From contig NZ_JAQIYM010000090.1 in the NCBI RefSeq assembly GCF_028823535.1, positions 310,001 through 374,000 of the forward strand: DNA of 64,000 nucleotides, read 5' to 3'. The first letter of the stretch is position 1. Every line of letters begins with the position of its first letter. The notes under the pieces were generated by a model, which saw nothing but the letters and a program-made list of their open reading frames with translations, ran no database searches and was not told the origin of the DNA. The translations under genes were made by a program, and so were the position numbers. Below are positions 1 through 8,256 of the stretch, piece by piece. The DNA is from Pseudomonas serbica (GTDB taxonomy: Bacteria; Pseudomonadota; Gammaproteobacteria; Pseudomonadales; Pseudomonadaceae).

Positions 1-33
1 TTCAAGGCTGAGCACGAGAAGCCAAAAATCTAA
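1..33 (+). CDS. C-terminal end of a gene cut by the window edge
   Basis: Frame 1 reads FKAEHEKPKI and then TAA, followed 18 bases later by a strong terminator hairpin. This arrangement suggests the tail of a plus-strand gene that starts outside the window. Ten residues are too few to identify a family. Confidence 0.3.
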   Translation, partial: FKAEHEKPKI

Positions 34-51
34 AAAGCTGATTGCGGCCAG

Positions 52-78
52 AAAACGGAGGCACCTGCCTCCGTTTTT
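52..78. terminator. Bidirectional rho-independent terminator
   Basis: An 11-bp perfect stem (AAAACGGAGGC with GCCTCCGTTTT, loop ACCT) is followed by T's on both strands. It sits between the partial plus-strand gene at the left edge and the 3' end of the minus-strand gene at 103-738, so it probably serves both. Confidence 0.85.
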
Positions 79-102
79 AACGCGCAATTTCCGGTGTATG
101 AA

Positions 103-738
103 TCAACGCGCCAATGGCATCTGCAAAAACCGCACGGCGCCGTACTTAAGCCTTGCGTACTCCATGGCCTCTCCCTGAGTTGCGATGGGTGGACTGATCA
201 CCAGATTGTCGTCATGTTCTACAGTTTCCCGAACCACAGAGATGACCATCCATGCGCCCAGCGTGAGGCCCAAATGTTTAACGTCGATTTTTTCGATGTC
301 GCGTGCTGTGGTCTGGCGAAGAAGGCATACCGGCTCTACATCATGGGTCTTTAAAAATTGCTCAGCGGCGCTCTCTGAGTCGTAACACAGAAATGTCGTC
401 CCCAAGCCGTCCATATCAGTGTTGGCCCGCTGACCGAGCATATTCGAGGCGTGCATATAGGCCTCTTCGACCGAAATCGGCGCACTCAAGGTGACCACTT
501 TGATCTCGTCGATCCATTCATGCTTGCTGGCTGCCTTGTTCACGAGCTTTGCAAACTTCTTACGCCCGAGCGTACCAATGCAGGTTTCAGTCACAAAGAG
601 GATGACCATGACGTCATCCTCGTCTTCCTTGTCGTCAAAAGTCTGGGCCACCAGCTGACGCCGGAGCCACCCCTGAAGATTGAGCGGGGTTACGGCCTGA
701 CTGGCATTGAGAACCAGGTAATTGAGGTCGACGCGCAT
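103..738 (-). CDS. Unknown protein, 211 aa
   Basis: I do not recognise this protein. It is a soluble-looking alpha/beta protein starting MRVDLNYLVL, with no signal peptide or membrane segment. The ATG at 738 is preferred over an upstream TTG at 744 because GGAG lies six bases before it. A hydrophobic strand (VMVILFVTETC) and a later one (LGAWMVISVV) could be core strands. It ends at a bidirectional terminator and lies 90 bp downstream of the corA-like gene on the same strand, so the two may be co-transcribed. No function is inferred. Confidence 0.6.
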   Translation of the reverse strand: MRVDLNYLVLNASQAVTPLNLQGWLRRQLVAQTFDDKEDEDDVMVILFVTETCIGTLGRKKFAKLVNKAASKHEWIDEIKVVTLSAPISVEEAYMHASNMLGQRANTDMDGLGTTFLCYDSESAAEQFLKTHDVEPVCLLRQTTARDIEKIDVKHLGLTLGAWMVISVVRETVEHDDNLVISPPIATQGEAMEYARLKYGAVRFLQMPLAR

Positions 739-834
739 AGGCAACTCCGGGGTACTATCGAAAAAAGGCTCGTGAACCCCAGCGCAAGCTGGCTGAGGCT
801 TGTCTGGGCTCGGGATCTCGGCTTGATGGTTTGC

Positions 835-1806
835 CTACAACCATCCAGATTTCTTGAAGCTCGCCCACAAACTCGTGCACCCCGTCGCAATGAACCCCAC
901 CACCCCGAAATACCCATACTGCCAGGTCAATTCAGGCATGTTTTGGAAATTCATCCCGTAGATCCCGGCTACCGCCGTCGGGAAAGCGAGGATAGCTGCC
1001 CAAGCCGCAAACTTTCGCTGCACCACGCTCTGGCGTGACGACTCGAGCAACACTCCGACTTCAATGGTCTGGCTCGCAATCTCAGCCAGGGTCGTCAGAT
1101 CTTCCATTTGACGCGCTACATGAATCTGCACGTCACGAAAGTACGGACGCATGGTCTTGTCGATGAATGGGAATTCAAGGTTTTGTAATTCCTCACTGAT
1201 TTCAACCATCGGCGCCACATACCGCCTTAGGCGCAACACATCACGGCGCAGGCTGTGGAGCCTTTGAATATCCCGCTCATTCAGTTCAGTGGCCAGGATG
1301 CTGCGTTCTAGCTCATCGATCTCGGCGTGGATCGCTTCGCCCACCGGCTGGTAACTTTCGATCACGAAATCGAGCAGCGCATAGAGTACAAAATCTTCCC
1401 CTTGCTCAAGCAGCAGCGGACGAGCCTCACAGCGCTGGCGGACATGGGCATAGGACGCCGAGTGACCGTTGCGGGCAGTAATGACGTACCCTTTACCGGC
1501 GAAAATATTCGTCTCGATGAACTCGAGTTGTCCTTCGATCCGGATAGGCGAATAGGTGACGATAAATAGGGCATCGCCGAACGTTTCGAGCTTGGGCCGG
1601 CTGTGATCCTCAAGCGCATCCTGGATGGCCAGTTCATGGAGGTTGAACTGACGTTGCAGGACGGCGAGTTCCTGGGCATCCGGCTCTTCAAGGCCAATCC
1701 ACACAAAGTGATCAGGCTTTGCAGCCCACTCGGCACCATCCTTCAGGGAGATATTGGTGACTTTCCTACCGGTGTTATAAACCGCAGCAGCAACAACTCT
1801 ACCCAT
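835..1806 (-). CDS. CorA-family divalent metal transporter
   Basis: This is a 323-residue CorA-family protein, the pentameric inner-membrane channel for Mg2+ (or Co2+/Ni2+; ZntB-like members move Zn2+). The order of elements is typical: an N-terminal alpha/beta cytoplasmic domain (about residues 1-150), a long charged stalk helix region (about 150-265), then two C-terminal transmembrane helices. The selectivity signature YGMNF, followed by MPEL, sits in the loop between the two membrane helices. The length matches the family. The start is the ATG at 1806, although the ribosome site there is weak. No riboswitch-like Mg2+ leader was recognised in the 440 bp upstream. The exact metal cannot be assigned from sequence alone. 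Confidence 0.92.
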   Translation of the reverse strand: MGRVVAAAVYNTGRKVTNISLKDGAEWAAKPDHFVWIGLEEPDAQELAVLQRQFNLHELAIQDALEDHSRPKLETFGDALFIVTYSPIRIEGQLEFIETNIFAGKGYVITARNGHSASYAHVRQRCEARPLLLEQGEDFVLYALLDFVIESYQPVGEAIHAEIDELERSILATELNERDIQRLHSLRRDVLRLRRYVAPMVEISEELQNLEFPFIDKTMRPYFRDVQIHVARQMEDLTTLAEIASQTIEVGVLLESSRQSVVQRKFAAWAAILAFPTAVAGIYGMNFQNMPELTWQYGYFGVVGFIATGCTSLWASFKKSGWL

Positions 1807-2245
1807 GTCGGTGGTTCACTTTTTATCAGAAGTTAAATACACAAAAATGTCAGGTTCAACCTGTGCTAGCCACACAATTTCCCAACGCAGGCGAAACAGC
1901 AAAGCAGCCACTCGCGCCGGCACGTTGCAAGCAAAAAGCGCCAAAGGCGCTTCGGTAAAATCGTCGACAATTGGTAGTGTTAGCGCCAGTTTATGAAATG
2001 CAGGGGATCAAATACACCCCAGCTTCTCCTGAGCTCTCGTGGTCAATTCTGTTCATTGACCGTGAGAGTGTCAACGCCAACCGGAAACTGATCGATCCCC
2101 TTTGGAATAGGAGAGATTGACGACAACATCTTGAAAGTAGATGTCATATTGCCGTTAATTGTTGTTTTCCACCGCCCAGATTGGTTAATCTAGCCCTCTT
2201 CTCCACCAGCCACATGGCTTAGCCGATTACAGAGGATCAGTAACA
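1807..2245. other. Intergenic region with no recognised gene
   Basis: This 439-bp divergent gap lies between the CorA gene (minus) and the HTH-like gene (plus), so it should hold both promoters. I see a small hairpin (AGCGCC AAA GGCGCT near 1936-1950) but no convincing coding frame, RNA gene or strong promoter match. Confidence 0.4.
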
Positions 2246-2746
2246 GTGTCATTGGAACAAGAGATTCGCGACCTCCATGCTTCAGGGATCTCCAGAGCGC
2301 AGGCCGCTCAAAAATTAGGCCTAACCGTGGATAAGTTCGGTGCAATCCTGCAGGCAGGTGGATGGAAACTGAGGTGGAAGCGCAGGCCCACCGGTGGAAA
2401 ACTTACCATCGACGGTATAACTGACACCCTGCCTGGTCACGCAGCACGCTACGGGATTACGGTAGGCACACTCCGTGGGCGATTGGAGCGTAAGGAAGAC
2501 CTTAAGGCACCGCCGAGTGTAGCGGCGATGGTCACCCAGGAAGAGGCTCGTAAATTCACGGAATTACGCCGAAAAGGAATTCCTGCCTGGGCTGCTGCTG
2601 AGCTCGTGGGCCGGCCTTACAACACCCTGAAGAATGCCGCCAAGAAATTCTGTCCGGACTACCAGTCTGTGATTGAACAGGCGCCACGCATTAGACGCCC
2701 TGGCGAAAACTCGAGCGTGTACGAGGATGACACCCAAGCGGCCTGA
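2246..2746 (+). CDS. Unknown protein with helix-turn-helix-like segments, 166 aa
   Basis: This small basic protein starts at a GTG, with GAGGA nine bases upstream. Two segments resemble DNA-binding helix-turn-helix units. The first is near the N-terminus (ISRAQAAQKLGLTVDKF) and the second near the middle (GIPAWAAAELVGRPYNTLK). Both match the helix-turn-recognition-helix pattern used by terminase small subunits, transposase N-termini and small regulators. No catalytic domain is present. A role in DNA binding or regulation is inferred; the target is unknown. Confidence 0.6.
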   Translation: MSLEQEIRDLHASGISRAQAAQKLGLTVDKFGAILQAGGWKLRWKRRPTGGKLTIDGITDTLPGHAARYGITVGTLRGRLERKEDLKAPPSVAAMVTQEEARKFTELRRKGIPAWAAAELVGRPYNTLKNAAKKFCPDYQSVIEQAPRIRRPGENSSVYEDDTQAA

Positions 2747-2857
2747 CCGCTGCTGTCGATGATTAAGGACTATACGTAATCGCAAACATCATTGAATAAT
2801 GCTATTACGCCACCTGTTCGGTCATGCGAGCATACCTACGATCAAACCCAGATTGAG

Positions 2858-3751
2858 ATGCCCATGACCACTGACCTCAGCCTTAACCCTCGTGCCTGGA
2901 CTGGCCTACAGAAACTACAAACCAGCATCACGAGCTGGTGCGCGGAAAACCAAGTTGCACTCGGCGTTGGGGAGATGGCAGCTGGCGCGAGTCTCATTGC
3001 CATAGGTGTCAGTAGCGGCGCCATCGAGCTTGGTAACGCACTGGTCGGCACCAGCACGCCACTGATCAATTCGGAAGCCTTGGCTGGATCGGCTGCTGGG
3101 CTAGGGCTTGGCGCCTGGGCCGGTTACATTCTCGGCTCGATTGGTGTGGCTGCAGGCGGCACTGCCATCGGTATCCCAGCCATTCTTGTTATCGCCGGCG
3201 CTTCCGCAATTTTTGGCCTAGCTGGCTATGCCATTGGGGATGTCATCCATAACCTGATTACACCGGCGTTACAGATCAGCCCCCTGCTCGCATCTGGATC
3301 GGCACTCGCCATTGGAACCTATCTGTTAATCCAGGGTGGCCGACGTCTATCGGCGGCTTATGGGAAGGTAGCCGTCCACGACCACCTACCTGAAACGAAC
3401 CACAGGAATATGCGCCTCTACCCTTTGGTGACAACGATCATCGCCCGCACCTGGGAAGAGCTAGCCGGCTTTGCAGCCGAACTAACGACATTGCCCGAGA
3501 CCCCTGCTGAACTCGCACTCGTTTCGAGTACTACCTTGACCTGCGGTGCGGTAGGCGCCGCTATTGGTGGGGCTGCAGCTGCCAGCTCAGTGACCTTGAT
3601 GGGATTTCCATTCCTTGGTGGATTGATGATGTCCATGGGTATCATTTCCGCGCCTTTATGGCCGGTGGTAGCCGGCGCTGTGGCCTGTGGCTGGTTGGGA
3701 TATTCGACGCAAAAGGCCTTCAAACATTGGGGGCGTGGGAAAAATAACTGA
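2858..3751 (+). CDS. Unknown Gly/Ala-rich multi-pass membrane protein
   Basis: This is a protein of about 297 residues with several long Gly/Ala-rich hydrophobic stretches, for example AAGGTAIGIPAILVIAGASA and LMGFPFLGGLMMSMGIIS. They suggest glycine-zipper-like membrane helices of the kind seen in pore-forming or colicin-like and glycine-zipper proteins. I chose the ATG at 2858; a TTG at 2792 keeps the frame open but has no ribosome site. The gene follows the HTH-like gene by about 110 bp. It is followed by a stable hairpin. No family was recognised, and function remains open. Confidence 0.6.
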   Translation: MPMTTDLSLNPRAWTGLQKLQTSITSWCAENQVALGVGEMAAGASLIAIGVSSGAIELGNALVGTSTPLINSEALAGSAAGLGLGAWAGYILGSIGVAAGGTAIGIPAILVIAGASAIFGLAGYAIGDVIHNLITPALQISPLLASGSALAIGTYLLIQGGRRLSAAYGKVAVHDHLPETNHRNMRLYPLVTTIIARTWEELAGFAAELTTLPETPAELALVSSTTLTCGAVGAAIGGAAAASSVTLMGFPFLGGLMMSMGIISAPLWPVVAGAVACGWLGYSTQKAFKHWGRGKNN

Positions 3752-3759
3752 CCCCGCCC

Positions 3760-3784
3760 TAGCCGTCCGCCGACCGGGCGGCTA
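3760..3784 (+). terminator. Stable hairpin after the glycine-rich membrane protein gene
   Basis: The arms TAGCCGTCCG and CGGGCGGCTA form a ten-pair stem with one G-T pair. There is no long T run directly after it, so it may be an imperfect terminator or an mRNA-protecting hairpin. Confidence 0.45.
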
Positions 3785-3819
3785 AGCTGGCCTTTTGAGC
3801 CCAAATAAGGAACACCTTG

Positions 3820-4503
3820 ATGATCGAGATTTTTGCGGACATGCGCGAGGGAAAGTCAGGGATTCTGCAGGCCTTGGCACAAATGCCCAACGTGAACCTC
3901 AAGGTCGGCGCCCTGCCCTGCGGCGACTTTGTAGTCGGCCCCAATATGGTGGTCGAACGTAAGGAGGCCAAGGACTTTGTCGACTCAATCAAAGATCGCC
4001 GCCTGTTTGAGCAAGTAGCCAAGTGCAAGTTGGACTACCAGCGAGTGATCATTATTGTCGAGGGTGACATCTCCAAGGTCAGAACCGAAATGTCCAAGGA
4101 AGCAATCGCCGGCGCCCTCTCCTGGCTGCAGGTCATTGAAGGTGTGAGCTTGACGCCATCCAGTAATGCGGCACAAACAGCGCTGCTGGTCGGCACAATG
4201 GCCAGGCACGCCCAGGAAGGCTTGGGTTACGACATCGCCCTGCGAGCAGCCAAGCCGAAACCGTCCAGGCATATGGCCGAGTTCATCCTTGAAGGTCTTC
4301 CAGGTGTGGGGCCTACTAACGCCAGAAAAATCCTCGATCACTTCGGTTCCGTCCGGGCCGCTTGTAATGCTATGCCCATCGAGCTCACCAAAGCGCCAGG
4401 TATCGGCGCAAAAACGGCTGCGCGGATCCATGAGGCGATCAACTGGGAGGTCGCCAATGAAACCATGGAGTCACCTGCTGAGCTGGCAGGCAGTGGCTTG
4501 TAA
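3820..4503 (+). CDS. ERCC4-type (XPF/MUS81-like) nuclease with HhH domain
   Basis: This 227-residue protein combines an ERCC4 nuclease domain (about residues 1-135) with a C-terminal tandem helix-hairpin-helix region (about 150-215). The nuclease motif shows as an early Asp (FADMRE), then GDFVVG, then VERKEAKDFVDSI, which matches the metal-binding GDxnVERKxxxD signature. The HhH motifs read LPGVGPTNARKIL and APGIGAKTAARI. Eukaryotic and archaeal relatives cut branched DNA structures; bacterial and phage stand-alone members are rarely characterised. The ATG at 3820 follows AAGGAAC with good spacing, so the TTG just before it is not used. DNA repair or recombination on the replicon is a reasonable inference. 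Confidence 0.88.
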   Translation: MIEIFADMREGKSGILQALAQMPNVNLKVGALPCGDFVVGPNMVVERKEAKDFVDSIKDRRLFEQVAKCKLDYQRVIIIVEGDISKVRTEMSKEAIAGALSWLQVIEGVSLTPSSNAAQTALLVGTMARHAQEGLGYDIALRAAKPKPSRHMAEFILEGLPGVGPTNARKILDHFGSVRAACNAMPIELTKAPGIGAKTAARIHEAINWEVANETMESPAELAGSGL

Positions 4504-4534
4504 CACCCCGCGAACCAAGCATTTTTCCTCCAAT

Positions 4535-4553
4535 CCTCGCCCCTTGGGCGAGG
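4535..4553 (+). terminator. Hairpin downstream of the ERCC4 nuclease gene
   Basis: A perfect 8-bp stem (CCTCGCCC with GGGCGAGG, loop CTT) lies 32 bp after the nuclease stop codon. It lacks a clear T tract on either side, so termination is likely but not certain. Confidence 0.5.
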
Positions 4554-4677
4554 CTTCCATGCGCTATCAATACCTAGTCAATCCCCTTTAGTTTATGGAT
4601 AACTCCATATTTCGACTTGTATGTTAGTGCCATAACCCAGGCACTAACTGATGTCAATTTAGCTCCTTAATTATATC

Positions 4678-4700
4678 TGATCTGACGAACTTTCAGATCA
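4678..4700. promoter_or_regulatory. Perfect inverted repeat upstream of the paralog pair
   Basis: TGATCTGA and TCAGATCA form a perfect 8-bp inverted repeat with a 7-base centre, about 75 bp before the start of the membrane-anchored gene at 4777. It could be an operator for a dimeric regulator. It is followed at 4717-4727 by TGTCAATATAT, a motif that recurs in other intergenic regions here. Confidence 0.4.
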
Positions 4701-4776
4701 CCAATATACTTCCATTTGTCAATATATCTGGTAGATTACGGTCGATAATAATAACCAACCCTGAATTGGATGCTCC

Positions 4777-5499
4777 ATGCGACCGACTAAGAAACCACTT
4801 ACGCCCTCTCAAAAGAAATTCGCTATTGGCCTCGCATCGGTGAGCGTAGTGATCTTGTCGTTCGTCTTCGGCGGGGCCTCGATGCATTCGTACGAGAAGG
4901 CGTATAAAACGCCAATCTTACTGGAAAACCTTCGTACTTCTACTGAAGAAGGGTTGATTCAAAGGGCCCAAAAAGCATTCCATGGCGATGAATTAGCCAT
5001 ACTATCCTTCGTTTCAGGCTTGCGTCAGGCCGGTGTAGCTGAAGCTTACAACAGGGAAATATCAACCCTGCGCAATAATGCCCTCAAAGAAGCCCTTGAT
5101 AACAACGATGTCGTGGCCCTTCAGGCCATTGATACCCGCATGGCGGATGAGTTGCTGATCGAGGCGATGAGTAAACTGGGTGATCAAGACCTGTTCGGAG
5201 TTCTTGAAGAGAAATCGAATCTCTTTCTCGCAGAAAACGGCTACAGAATGGCCATGCTCAGTGATACGGAATCGACAGACGCTAAGGAGCGTGCTCGTAA
5301 CCTGTACTGGGCCCACACCACCCTCTCCGAGGAACAGCGGGACGCATTGACCGCGTGCTACTTAAAACTCAAAGAGAAACTGGGTAAATTGCCCGATGAT
5401 CACCTGAGATTCGATGCTGGCTCGGGTACTTGCGATGAGCCAGCTCGCAAGAAGGCGGCTACGCTTTTCAATCCTCGCGAATACTTGAAATATCAGTAA
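4777..5499 (+). CDS. Unknown single-pass membrane-anchored protein, paralog A
   Basis: This is a 240-residue protein with a short basic N-terminus, one membrane segment at about residues 17-36 (IGLASVSVVILSFVFGGAS) and a mostly helical remainder, presumably periplasmic. The middle contains DTRMADELLIEAMSKLG, which aligns with DTHAADVLLLEAMDYLS in the next gene, so the two are divergent paralogs. Two cysteines lie in the C-terminal third (ALTACYLKL and SGTCDE), as also in the next gene (LQGCAAKL and GLCSKE). They could form a disulfide, which fits a periplasmic location. Function is not recognised. Confidence 0.6.
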   Translation: MRPTKKPLTPSQKKFAIGLASVSVVILSFVFGGASMHSYEKAYKTPILLENLRTSTEEGLIQRAQKAFHGDELAILSFVSGLRQAGVAEAYNREISTLRNNALKEALDNNDVVALQAIDTRMADELLIEAMSKLGDQDLFGVLEEKSNLFLAENGYRMAMLSDTESTDAKERARNLYWAHTTLSEEQRDALTACYLKLKEKLGKLPDDHLRFDAGSGTCDEPARKKAATLFNPREYLKYQ

Positions 5500-5522
5500 C
5501 CATTCGGTCAGGTAAAAATTCG

Positions 5523-6278
5523 ATGAAATTTAACAAGTTTTTCACAGCGTCTGACAAGTTCAAACGTAATGCAAACCTGGCACTATTCGGTTTGGTCGGC
5601 GCCCTCTGGGGTGCAATTGCAATGAACGAATACAACACCCACGTTGTATATAAAGAAGTTGCTGTAGCCGTCAGAGACGAGACTGTCTCACTTCTTGGTG
5701 GTGCAGCGTCGCAAAAATACAAGGAAGGCGACAAAACCCAGAAAGTGGTCATGGAAAGCATGGCCAAAGCCGGATCTGCTGTGTCTTACATGTTTCTTAT
5801 CAACACCCTGAGGGGAGATGCGTTTGATGCATCCAAGGGTTCTCTGAAGTACGGAACACTCGAAACCATTGCCGCAGCAGATACCCATGCAGCCGACGTG
5901 TTGCTGCTGGAAGCAATGGATTACCTGAGCAATGCTCAGTTATCCTGGCTTTTAGATATTCACAGACGCCTGTTTGATCAAAAGATCCGCTTCGAAATTA
6001 GAAATAATCTCGATAACAATGATTATGCTTATGAATCTGAACGGAAATACGACGTGGCACAGACTCAAACAACTCTGACTGAATTAGAACGGTCAAAGCT
6101 CCAAGGGTGCGCGGCGAAACTGCAGAGGGCTAAAGACAAATACAAAGCCGGTGATCGCGAGGATTGGCTGAAAGAAGGTTTGTGCTCAAAAGAGACAAAA
6201 TACCGCCCCTACGATACGAGTTACTTCATAGACAGTTCGCTGTTTTTGAGAGCCGCAAGCTTTTCCAAGCCTGAATAA
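5523..6278 (+). CDS. Unknown single-pass membrane-anchored protein, paralog B
   Basis: This 251-residue protein lies 23 bp after the preceding gene and is its paralog: a basic N-terminus, a membrane segment at about residues 19-35 (LALFGLVGALWGAIAM), then a helical domain with the shared LLEAMDYLS region and a pair of C-terminal cysteines. The tandem arrangement suggests co-transcription and a related role, perhaps as partners in one envelope complex. No family or catalytic motif was recognised. Confidence 0.6.
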   Translation: MKFNKFFTASDKFKRNANLALFGLVGALWGAIAMNEYNTHVVYKEVAVAVRDETVSLLGGAASQKYKEGDKTQKVVMESMAKAGSAVSYMFLINTLRGDAFDASKGSLKYGTLETIAAADTHAADVLLLEAMDYLSNAQLSWLLDIHRRLFDQKIRFEIRNNLDNNDYAYESERKYDVAQTQTTLTELERSKLQGCAAKLQRAKDKYKAGDREDWLKEGLCSKETKYRPYDTSYFIDSSLFLRAASFSKPE

Positions 6279-6455
6279 GACTGTCACGCTTGAGTTGACC
6301 TCTGACGGTCTGCTACAGTCCTGATTCGGGTGGTTACAGGGGTCTTTTGGATCGCACCCCACTGCTGGCTCTGCCAGTTGGCCGACGGCCAGGCAACAGT
6401 GACCTGCCCCAGTCCGATCAGGATTGGCTGAGTCTCCTTCCATGAGGGGGAGACG

Positions 6456-6483
6456 AAAAACCGCCTCAGCCGAGGCGGTTTTT
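6456..6483. terminator. Bidirectional rho-independent terminator
   Basis: A 12-bp perfect stem (AAAAACCGCCTC with GAGGCGGTTTTT, loop AGCC) with T and A runs on both sides. It separates the plus-strand paralog pair from the convergent GspE-like gene. The 175 bp before it carry several short GC-rich palindromes that could belong to a structured transcript, but I could not identify an RNA family. Confidence 0.85.
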
Positions 6484-6539
6484 GTTTCCTGCGATGCCCG
6501 AGAGTCGCGACTGGCAATATATAAGCATCGTTACAGATT

Positions 6540-7379
6540 TTACGCCTGTGGGCGGCGGATCTCTTCGAGATAATCAAATCCAATCCGTTGTGCGACATCA
6601 CGCAGGTCGACCTGGCCGGCCATTACTTTTTCCAGGGCATGGTCAATCAGAAACTTTCCGCCCGCGTCACGGAACATCCTGGCGGCCTTCTCCCATTCCA
6701 AATTGTGGAGACACTCCAGCATGGGCGCGTCGGGCGCCACAACCTCTACGACAGCCGTGCGACCTGTGTAGCCCTCCTTGCAGCTGGGGCAACCGAGCGG
6801 GTTGCGGAAACGCAGATTATGACGCTGATCGGCTGGAATGTTTTGATCGAGAGCCGGCGTAAACCACGTATCTAGCGTTTCCGACACAGGAAGATTTCCA
6901 AGCGCCAAGGAACACTCAGAGCAGACGCAATTAACTAACCGCTGGTTAATCAGGGCGGAGATCTTGAACTGTTGCCCTTTGCCCAAGTGATGGAGCCTCA
7001 CCGGGACGTGGAAGGCAGTGGCAGCATGGATCTTCGCCATCACTCGATGTCCTGTGTTCACAAACTCAGCGCATGCCGAAACGCAATTCTCGTCTCTGAT
7101 CTCCGGGAGGTAGTAGAGCTCTGGGTCTACCCAGAAGTTTTCAGCCGCGACAGTGGCAAAATCAAGTTTTGAGGCAGGCTCTTTTGGTTTCAGACTTGGG
7201 TGAATATCTTCACGCAAGGGCGCTTGCAGCAGCGTATGCAGTGTTTTGCTTTTGCCCGACCACGTTGGGCCTGAAGCAATGATTGCTCCCGACGGCATGG
7301 ACAGAGCGAGCTCAATGGATTCGACATGCGAATCACCAAAACCCAACAACTTAAGGGAGTTCTTCCAATTATCGTTCAT
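6540..7379 (-). CDS. Short GspE/PilB-type secretion ATPase-like protein
   Basis: This 279-residue protein matches the C-terminal ATPase half of type II secretion/type IV pilus extension ATPases. It shows a P-loop-like segment (GPTWSGKSKT, near residue 37), a Walker-B/arginine segment (LPEIRDEN, near 91), a His-box-like region (HRVMAKIHAATAF), and the zinc-binding cysteine pairs (CVCSEC and CPSCKEGYTGR). Family members are usually 500 or more residues with an N-terminal domain that is absent here. The third glycine-region residue of the P-loop is Trp rather than Gly, and the usual Thr after Lys is Ser, so ATP hydrolysis may be altered. No pilus genes neighbour it. It could be a degenerate or regulatory homologue. 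Confidence 0.8.
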   Translation of the reverse strand: MNDNWKNSLKLLGFGDSHVESIELALSMPSGAIIASGPTWSGKSKTLHTLLQAPLREDIHPSLKPKEPASKLDFATVAAENFWVDPELYYLPEIRDENCVSACAEFVNTGHRVMAKIHAATAFHVPVRLHHLGKGQQFKISALINQRLVNCVCSECSLALGNLPVSETLDTWFTPALDQNIPADQRHNLRFRNPLGCPSCKEGYTGRTAVVEVVAPDAPMLECLHNLEWEKAARMFRDAGGKFLIDHALEKVMAGQVDLRDVAQRIGFDYLEEIRRPQA

Positions 7380-7582
7380 TGATTGTCCGCTAGTCAGGTG
7401 AAACCTGGGCGCATCTTAACCCACCTGGGGGATGCCTGGCAGGGGCTTGCCAGAAGCAGAGATTGTTATTTTATTTTCTGGCGCCCGTTTAGGCATCGGA
7501 CACTGAAAAACTCAAAATTAGACATCTCGACCTGCGGATCGTGGCCAACAGAAAACGAAAGTCACCTATCGATTTGTGGCCC

Positions 7583-7753
7583 ATGAGCCACTCAACTGGC
7601 ACTAAAAATTATCGAATCGCCAGGCGACCTCGTGCATTTTCAACTACACCTTCAGAAGGGTATCAAATCGCCCGAGACAGAACGTTTGAAGGTTGGCGAT
7701 TGCACCTTGTACGCAACCAAAAGCCTGGACAGATGATCCTCAAGCAAGATTGA
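7583..7753 (+). CDS. Possible small protein, 56 aa
   Basis: An ATG-started frame (MSHSTGTKNYRIARR) ends just 13 bp before the next gene. Its C-terminal half (FEGWRLHLVRNQKPGQ) looks protein-like and basic. No ribosome site or family is evident, so this may be a chance frame. Confidence 0.3.
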   Translation: MSHSTGTKNYRIARRPRAFSTTPSEGYQIARDRTFEGWRLHLVRNQKPGQMILKQD

Positions 7754-7766
7754 ACGGGAGCCCGCC

Positions 7767-8006
7767 ATGCTTCGCAAAAACATGATGATAGCCCTTCAAC
7801 CCTTCCACTTTTCAGAAATCAGCCAAGCCCGCGATATCCTCGCCCGCGACACCAGCGATGAACTCTCAGCGACTGACCTCACACTCGTTTTAGATCGTAT
7901 CTCTGTGGCACTCGAAAACCATCAGGACGACCTCAATCGCTTACCGGACTTGGAATTACTGGAAGCAGATATCACCATAAGTTTCGTCAAATCACAGCCT
8001 GCATGA
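7767..8006 (+). CDS. Unknown small acidic helical protein, 79 aa
   Basis: This short protein starts with GGGAG seven bases before the ATG. It is acidic and leucine-rich, and looks all-helical (ARDILARDTSDELSATDLTL then RISVALENHQDDLNRL). No motif was recognised. It may be a small regulator or antitoxin-like protein; that is speculation. Confidence 0.5.
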   Translation: MLRKNMMIALQPFHFSEISQARDILARDTSDELSATDLTLVLDRISVALENHQDDLNRLPDLELLEADITISFVKSQPA

Positions 8007-8103
8007 CTGACAGATATTCAACAAAACTTGAATGTATCCTTCACAGGTTAAAGCTTACTTGCAGATATGACAGATTTGTATATGCTGGCCTAGTCCAATC
8101 CTC

Positions 8104-8256
8104 ATGGTGGCCATCGTGTTTAACCGAAGGTTCGAGATCACAACCTTGTACGAGCGGCTTCATGAGCCACTGGCCGACGATATAGCGCGCCCTGACGAAA
8201 CCGGGCCCCATCCACTGCTGCCGCACAAAGCGCAGAAGGATTGGATCTCTGCATGA
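8104..8256 (+). CDS. Possible small protein, 50 aa, coupled to the HTH gene
   Basis: The frame MVAIVFNRRFEITTLYERL and onwards ends in TGA that overlaps the ATG of the following HTH gene (ATGA at 8253-8256). This is the usual sign of translational coupling, and the residue composition is protein-like. It is below common size cut-offs and would be missed by many annotators. Function unknown. Confidence 0.45.
   Translation: MVAIVFNRRFEITTLYERLHEPLADDIARPDETGPHPLLPHKAQKDWISA

Noticed and set aside
451..1038. Plus-strand frame across the corA-like and upstream gene
   Set aside because: It covers conserved coding sequence on the other strand and has an Arg/His/Pro-rich composition typical of shadow frames.
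8003..8185. Small frame overlapping the end of the 79-residue protein gene
   Set aside because: Although it starts at an ATGA overlap, its sequence is not protein-like, and the alternative frame at 8104-8256 couples better to the next gene.
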